Source: Myxococcota bacterium
GTDB taxonomy: Bacteria; Myxococcota_A; UBA9160; UBA4427
Assembly (NCBI GenBank): GCA_028278345.1
Contig: JANQEL010000288.1
Coordinates: 60,614-124,613 of the forward strand
Direction: 5' to 3'
Length of the DNA stretch: 64,000 nucleotides
Both the position numbers and the translations under genes were made by a program. The notes beneath the pieces were generated by a model. It worked only from the letters and a program-made list of their open reading frames with translations, was not told the origin of the DNA and searched no databases. Of the stretch, positions 59,656-64,000 are shown piece after piece. The first letter of the stretch is position 1; each line of letters opens with the position of its first letter.

Positions 59656-60594
59656 TTGGCTCTCGCGCTCCAATCCGTGATGCACGTGAACGTCAACTGC
59701 TCGGATCTCGAGCAGTCGCTCCGCTTCTATCGGGACATCGTCGGATTGACACCGCAGTCCCACACGAAGCCTCTCCCCCAGGATGGGGCCGGCTTCGGTC
59801 TGACCGGGCAGGTAGTCTGGGATGCCTACCTGCTACACGACGATCGGGGGCTGGCGGGGCCGGCTCTCGATCTCCTCGAGTGGCAGGATCCGAAGCCCAT
59901 CGGCCGCCCACACCCCGAGGCCAACCACCTCGGCTTCATGCGGCTCGCACTGATGCACGACGATCTGGACGCCCTGCATGCGCGCCTGAGCGATGCCGGT
60001 ATCCGGACGCGCAGCACGGTCGTCGAGGTTCCGGTGGTTGCCGGCGAGAGCATGCGTTTCTTCTGCTGCGACGATCCCGACGGCACCTGCGTCGAGTTCA
60101 TCGAGCGGCGCGAGCCCGGCCCCGTGCGGCTTTCGCACATCAACATCAATTGCAGTGACCTCGATCGCTCGAGTGATTGGTACCGGCGCGTGCTCGGGGT
60201 CGAGCCCATCGCGCCGCGCGCGGAACCGCCGCCGGCCTCCGGTGCGGGCTTCGGCCTCGAAGGGGAGTGCCGTTACCGCGCAGACTTCCTGACGGTCGCC
60301 GGAGATCCCAACAGCTTCATCCTCGACCTGCTCGAGTGGATCGATCCGAAGCCGATCGGCCAGCCACTGGTCGAGGCCAATCACCTCGGCCCCTTCCGCA
60401 TGGCCTTCCTGGTCGCGGACGCCGACGCTTCCTGCGAAGAACTCGATCGCCTCGGCGTCGAGCACTCGGGGAAGTGTTGGCTCGAGATGGGCCCCGATCT
60501 TCCGATGATCGACGGACTCAACGCGATCTTCTTCCGTGATCCCGACGGCACGATGTTGGAGCTGATCGAAACGCCGAAGATCAAGGCTGTCTAG
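59656..60594 (+). CDS. Two-domain VOC-family protein
   Basis: A TTG at 59656 begins a 312-residue protein, two bases after the monooxygenase stop; GTG 59677 or ATG 59680 would also work. Two VOC modules are seen: HVNVNCSDLEQSLRFYRDIVGL and FFCCDDPDGTCVEFIE, then HININCSDLDRSSDWYRRVLGV and FFRDPDGTMLELIE. The two modules share a stretch like DLLEWxDPKPIG and are similar to each other. Each ends with Glu as expected for metal binding. It is coupled to the flavin monooxygenase, suggesting sequential oxidation. Its stop shares CTAG with the oxidoreductase gene. Confidence 0.82.
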   Translation: MALALQSVMHVNVNCSDLEQSLRFYRDIVGLTPQSHTKPLPQDGAGFGLTGQVVWDAYLLHDDRGLAGPALDLLEWQDPKPIGRPHPEANHLGFMRLALMHDDLDALHARLSDAGIRTRSTVVEVPVVAGESMRFFCCDDPDGTCVEFIERREPGPVRLSHININCSDLDRSSDWYRRVLGVEPIAPRAEPPPASGAGFGLEGECRYRADFLTVAGDPNSFILDLLEWIDPKPIGQPLVEANHLGPFRMAFLVADADASCEELDRLGVEHSGKCWLEMGPDLPMIDGLNAIFFRDPDGTMLELIETPKIKAV

Positions 60595-62732
60595 CAGGCA
60601 CGCAGGCGAACCGGGATCGCGCTGAAGCGCGGCATGGCGATGATGGGATCGGAGGAATCCGCGCTCGAAAGGAGCCGTGCGGTCGAGCTGCCGACCTTCT
60701 CCGGGTTGCCGGGCGAGCCGTCGCCACTGCTCGGTCGCCCGAAGCCGTGAGCGATCGAGACCACGCCCATCCGCAGGTCCGCGTCCTCACCCACCACCGC
60801 TTCGATGCAGCCGTGGGCGGATTCGATCTCGATGCGATCGCCTGCCCGAACGCCGAGCTCTGCGAGTTCGCGGGGGTGCAGGTAGGCGGGGTTCGAGGCG
60901 CCGAGTTCGGATGTCTTCGGAAAGTCGCGCCCTACGGTGTTGGCCACGTGTTTGAGTCGACGCACCGCGAGCAGGTGCGTGAACTCGTCCTCCGGGCCAT
61001 CGCCCTCCTCCGCGAGTTCGCTCAACTCGCGGAGCGATTCTTCGGGTGCGATGCGAAGTCGCCCTTCCAATCCCTCGATCGGGGGACCGACCATCGGAGC
61101 GACCTGCTCGAAGACGTGCCCGCCCTCGTACTCGGCGATCTCGCGCAGCGGGACCTTCGTCGCCGGAAAGATCTTCTCGAGCACACCGAGGGTGTCTTCG
61201 TCCTCGCCTCCGATCGCGCCGCCGGCGAGTTCGATCTTCGTGCCCATGCGCTTCGCCAACCCGACGAAGACGCGCCAATCGTCGACGAGATCGCCACGCG
61301 CCGGGATCACCGGCTCGGTGTACTGCGCGAAGGGTTCGTCCCAGAGCATGTCTTGATAGGTCGAGAGGTCGACCCGTTCGAGGCTCTGCTTCGCGGCGAT
61401 CACGTAGTCGGCCAGCTGCGACGTCTCGGTGGGAACGACTTCGACGCAGACCAGCAGCTCGAGGGCCGAGAGCGCTTCGATCGTGCGCGCCTGATCGGGC
61501 CAGCACGCCACCGGGTTGGCGCCCACGACGATGAGTGCACGCACCTGGTCGTCGCCCGGGGTGAGGATCTCCTCGGCCAACACGCCCGTCGGCATCTCGT
61601 TGAAGACCTGTCGCACGCCGCGGATCCGAGAACGCTCGGGGTTGGCGGCGTCGTTGAGTTCCGGCGGCAGGAGCTCACGCGGAATCACCTGCGCGGGTCG
61701 GGGCAGTTCGGGCGTCAGCACACTCGGCGATCCCACCTTCTCCCCTTCGCGAGACCAACGGCCGCAGATGCTGTTCAACGCGATCAAGAGCTGCTCGGTG
61801 AGGTGGGGATGCGGGGCCATGTCGGGCCCGGTCCCCGAACTCGCGACACCGCGCGGGCCCGCGGCGAACAACCGTGCAGCGTGAACGAGCAGCTCGGTCT
61901 CGATGCCCGCCTGCCCGGCCACGACCTCGGGCGCGAAGGGCGCAACGGCCTCGCGCAGGGCAGCGAGGCCCTCGACGTTCGCTTCGCAGAAGGCCTCGTC
62001 GTGGAGCCCCTCTTCGAGGATCACCCGAATCAGCGCCGCCAGGAGGGCCGCGTCGTGTCCCGGCTTCACGGGCAGGTGGAGATCCGCCATGCGCGCGGTC
62101 TCGGTGCGGCGCGGATCGACGACGATCACCTTCAACCCGCGCTCCTTCGCTTCGCGTAGCGCCGTCGGTCGATAACCCGGAGGGCCGCCGAGCTGGTGCA
62201 GGGCCGAGACGAAGGGGTTGTTGCCGATGAGCATGATGACATCCGCGGTCTCGAACGAATGCGGGCCACCACCCCAGGTACCGGTATTCATCACCGCGAT
62301 GATCTTCGACGCCTGATCGATCGTCATCGTCGAGTAGCGATTCCGCGAACCGAGCCCGGTATGCCACGCGCGACTGATCGGGATGACGGGGGCGTTGAAA
62401 TAGGCCGCCGTACCACAGAAGGAGGCGATCGCGTTCGGGCCGTGGGCGTCGCGAATGGCTTCGAGCTTCGCCGCGATCTCGTCGAGGGCCGTGGCGGGGT
62501 CGATTGTCTCGAGAGCGCCTTCGCCACGCCGAAGACTCGATCGCAACCGCTCGGGATGATCCCACTGCGCCGCGATGTTCCGTCCCTTCACGCAGGTGTA
62601 GCCGCGGCTCATCGCGTGCGCGCGATCGCCGCGGACGCCCACGATGCGGTCGTCTTCGACATCGATCTCGAGACCACAGGAAGCCGCGCACAAGCGACAG
62701 AAGGTCCTCTTCGTTTCGATCGCCATCTCCAC
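60591..62732 (-). CDS. Molybdopterin oxidoreductase (DMSO reductase/formate dehydrogenase superfamily)
   Basis: The 713-residue protein has an N-terminal 4Fe-4S motif C12RLC15AASC19-x27-C47 and large molybdopterin-binding blocks such as VKGRNIAAQWDHPERLRSSLRR, VMLIGNNPFVSALHQ and ARVDPRRTETARMADLHLPVKPG-like DPRRTETARMADLHLPVKPGHD. The late region has the dinucleotide-binding THLLAVRRLKHVANTVG and CSNAYLHPRELAELGVRAGD-like block. It binds a bis-MGD molybdenum or tungsten centre. No Sec or Cys ligand to the metal can be confirmed. No partner subunit or maturation gene is adjacent. mobB is elsewhere in the window. Confidence 0.88.
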   Translation of the reverse strand: MEMAIETKRTFCRLCAASCGLEIDVEDDRIVGVRGDRAHAMSRGYTCVKGRNIAAQWDHPERLRSSLRRGEGALETIDPATALDEIAAKLEAIRDAHGPNAIASFCGTAAYFNAPVIPISRAWHTGLGSRNRYSTMTIDQASKIIAVMNTGTWGGGPHSFETADVIMLIGNNPFVSALHQLGGPPGYRPTALREAKERGLKVIVVDPRRTETARMADLHLPVKPGHDAALLAALIRVILEEGLHDEAFCEANVEGLAALREAVAPFAPEVVAGQAGIETELLVHAARLFAAGPRGVASSGTGPDMAPHPHLTEQLLIALNSICGRWSREGEKVGSPSVLTPELPRPAQVIPRELLPPELNDAANPERSRIRGVRQVFNEMPTGVLAEEILTPGDDQVRALIVVGANPVACWPDQARTIEALSALELLVCVEVVPTETSQLADYVIAAKQSLERVDLSTYQDMLWDEPFAQYTEPVIPARGDLVDDWRVFVGLAKRMGTKIELAGGAIGGEDEDTLGVLEKIFPATKVPLREIAEYEGGHVFEQVAPMVGPPIEGLEGRLRIAPEESLRELSELAEEGDGPEDEFTHLLAVRRLKHVANTVGRDFPKTSELGASNPAYLHPRELAELGVRAGDRIEIESAHGCIEAVVGEDADLRMGVVSIAHGFGRPSSGDGSPGNPEKVGSSTARLLSSADSSDPIIAMPRFSAIPVRLRAC

Positions 62733-62865
62733 CTCGTCCGTTCGCGCTGACGCCGCAGTCTACTGGTTCGACGAAGCGGGAGCCTGCCACGCCCGGGCCC
62801 CGCGAGCCGCTCGCGTGTTGCGACCACAGGCGTCTCGCGCGGTAGCATGGGGCCAGGAGGAAATC

Positions 62866-63282
62866 ATGCACCGACGAATCACCACCCCCCTCGCACTCTG
62901 CCTTCTCGGCATGCTCGCGGCCGCCAGCACCGGCTGCATGACCGCCGTCGCCGCCTTCCAACCCGAAGACATCGGTGGCCAGACGATCGTCATCACCACC
63001 CTCGATGAAGAAGGCCAGCCCCACGAGCGCGTCGTCACACCGATCGATGACGACGGCACCCTGGTCGTCGCCGCCAACCACTGGCCGCGGGCGTGGTATC
63101 GCAGGGCCCTGGCGAACCCTGAGGTGACCGTCGAACGGGGCGGCGAGACCAAGGCGTATCGCGCCGTGCCGGTCAGCGAAGAAGAGCGCGAGCGTCTGCT
63201 CGACAACTCGGGCTTTCCGAAGTTCGCCTACCTGCTCACGGGTTTCGCGCCCAGGCAGTTCCTCCGCCTCGAACCGATCTAG
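62866..63282 (+). CDS. Lipoprotein with Ddn-like deazaflavin/nitroreductase domain
   Basis: The ATG at 62866 (ribosome-binding site CAGGAGG) gives a 138-residue protein; the longer track ORF is antisense to the oxidoreductase. A lipobox signal ends AAASTGCMT. The mature domain reads VITTLDEEGQPHERVVTPIDDDGTLVVAANHWPRAWYRRALANPEVTVERGGETKAYRAVPVSEEERERLL. This is the Ddn/DUF385 pattern used by F420-dependent quinone reductases and related proteins. Cofactor and activity are unproven, and anchoring outside the cytoplasm is unusual. Confidence 0.75.
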   Translation: MHRRITTPLALCLLGMLAAASTGCMTAVAAFQPEDIGGQTIVITTLDEEGQPHERVVTPIDDDGTLVVAANHWPRAWYRRALANPEVTVERGGETKAYRAVPVSEEERERLLDNSGFPKFAYLLTGFAPRQFLRLEPI

Positions 63283-63296
63283 AGGGGGACGAGACC

Positions 63297-63761
63297 ATGA
63301 GCGAATCCGAAGGGGCCGCCGTTCGTTTCCCACCGCCCTTCGTGCCCCTGATCGGGTTGGTCGTCGGGCTCGTCATCCAGCGCTTCATCCCCTTGTCGAT
63401 CGCGGGCGGCGGAGTGCGCTGGGGGCTCGGGACCGTGCTCGTCGTCGCGGGTCTGGCGCTGATGGGGCTGGCTTTCGGTTGGTTCCGCAAGACGGGGCAG
63501 GACCCGAAGCCGTGGACGGAAGCGCCGGAACTCATCGTCGAAGGCGTCTACCGCCATAGCCGCAACCCGATGTACGTCGCGATGGGGTTGCTGCAGGCCG
63601 GCTTCGGGCTCTTTTTGGGCAGCCTGTGGCCGCTACTGCTCGTGCCGGTCTCGTGTTGGACGATCTACCTGATCGCGATCCGACACGAGGAAGCCTATCT
63701 CTCGGAGAAGTTCGGCGAGAGCTACGCGCAGTACTGCGATTCGGTGCGGCGCTGGATCTGA
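63297..63761 (+). CDS. Isoprenylcysteine carboxyl methyltransferase-like membrane protein
   Basis: The 154-residue protein has four hydrophobic segments and the ICMT/PEMT motif GVYRHSRNPMYVAMGLLQAGFGLFLGS followed by RHEEAYLSEKFGESYAQYCDSVRRWI. Relatives methylate phospholipid head groups, isoprenyl cysteines or other membrane compounds with SAM. The reaction in bacteria is generally uncertain. It begins 14 bases after the Ddn-like lipoprotein gene. Confidence 0.83.
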   Translation: MSESEGAAVRFPPPFVPLIGLVVGLVIQRFIPLSIAGGGVRWGLGTVLVVAGLALMGLAFGWFRKTGQDPKPWTEAPELIVEGVYRHSRNPMYVAMGLLQAGFGLFLGSLWPLLLVPVSCWTIYLIAIRHEEAYLSEKFGESYAQYCDSVRRWI

Positions 63762-63786
63762 GTTCGCAGGAGCGCCTGCGAAATCA

Positions 63787-63999
63787 TCAGGGGTGCAGCA
63801 CGACGGGCATCTCGAGGAAGCCCTTCACGAAGCACGACTTCGTGCGCACGGGCTCGCCGACCACCTCGACGAAGCGATAGCGCTTCATCAGCTCTTCCCA
63901 GAGCACGCGGATCTGCATCTCGGCGATGCGGCTGCCCATGCAGAAGTGCACGCCCCAGCCAAATGAGAGGTGGTGCTTCGAATCCTTGCGGTCGATGAT
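63787..63999 (-). CDS. Cytochrome P450, C-terminal end (5' truncated by window edge)
   Basis: The open frame entering from the right edge gives about 70 residues and is absent from the ORF track. It reads HHLSFGWGVHFCMGSRIAEMQIRVLWEELM, the P450 heme-binding motif FxxGxxxCxG with Cys as axial ligand. The C-terminal FLEMPVVL ends the protein. It hydroxylates an unknown substrate and needs a reductase partner, which would lie outside the window. Confidence 0.88.
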   Translation of the reverse strand: MIDRKDSKHHLSFGWGVHFCMGSRIAEMQIRVLWEELMKRYRFVEVVGEPVRTKSCFVKGFLEMPVVLHP

Positions 64000-64000
64000 G

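Noticed and set aside
62801-62815. CGCGAG-CCG-CTCGCG hairpin
   Set aside because: Short, within GC-rich divergent DNA, and lacking a T tract; such hairpins arise by chance here.
1-64000. Mobile elements, CRISPR arrays, tRNA or rRNA genes
   Set aside because: No transposase, integrase, repeated spacers or cloverleaf could be found by reading; the window looks like ordinary chromosomal accessory DNA.

Overview
The window is about 64 kb of high-GC, densely coding DNA with roughly 67 genes on both strands. I see no rRNA, tRNA, insertion sequence, phage gene or CRISPR array. Gene content suggests a free-living, lipid- and aromatic-degrading Gram-negative bacterium: several lipobox-type signal peptides, an outer-membrane-barrel-like protein, three acyl-CoA dehydrogenase genes (one fused), two Baeyer-Villiger-type flavin monooxygenases, six SDR oxidoreductases, six VOC/glyoxalase-fold proteins, two sulfotransferases, a WS/DGAT storage-lipid enzyme and a cytochrome P450 end. 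The mixture resembles uncultured deltaproteobacterial lineages (Myxococcota or Binatota type). That placement is an inference, because no marker gene is present.

Layout. 0-8.4 kb: sulfatase tail; GST plus HxlR regulator divergent from an SDR-MAPEG-MBL operon; a flavin monooxygenase divergent from a CmcJ/NvfI-type oxidoreductase; a GPH-type sugar-cation MFS transporter. 8.5-22.4 kb: lipoprotein methyltransferase, IPTL-CTERM-like protein, SnoaL-like and DUF6125-like proteins, amidohydrolase, acyl-CoA dehydrogenases, a VOC/tandem-HxlR pair, a MarR-azoreductase pair with a clear operator, a fused acyl-CoA dehydrogenase and a Tat-exported FAD oxidoreductase. 22.4-33.9 kb: a compact nine-gene minus-strand operon (VOC, secreted propeller-like protein, two SDRs, DUF1214-like, sulfotransferase, tandem DUF6125-like, VOC, DUF3604 lipoprotein), divergent from a MarR-SDR pair. 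35.7-39.9 kb: a TetR-controlled cassette of SDR, class A flavin hydroxylase and extradiol-dioxygenase-like VOC protein. 40-48.3 kb: CMD protein, WS/DGAT, MobB, sulfotransferase, an unrecognised Cys-rich protein, VOC, SnoaL, ABM and PNPOx-like proteins, and a PilJ-like sensor protein. 48.4-54.6 kb: a plus-strand run (HAF-repeat protein, class III aminotransferase, phosphotransferase, PNPOx-like, acyltransferase-3) ending in a GrdB-family selenoprotein. 54.6-64 kb: YbaK-type deacylase, CDP-alcohol phosphatidyltransferase, SDR, cytochrome c-barrel fusion, flavin monooxygenase, VOC, molybdopterin oxidoreductase, lipoprotein Ddn-like protein, isoprenylcysteine methyltransferase-like protein and a P450 C-terminus.

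The most notable observation is the selenoprotein at 53647..54552. The ORF track splits it at an in-frame UGA. The two halves share a frame, the junction reads U-P-V-C in the position of the GrdB UxxCxxC site, and a seven-base-pair hairpin with a CGUGA loop follows the UGA as a bacterial SECIS would. Other leads are three copies of a DUF6125-like domain, the nine-gene MarR-linked operon, three SDRs lacking the usual Tyr-x-x-x-Lys, and several palindromes in divergent intergenic regions that suit local HxlR, MarR and TetR regulators.
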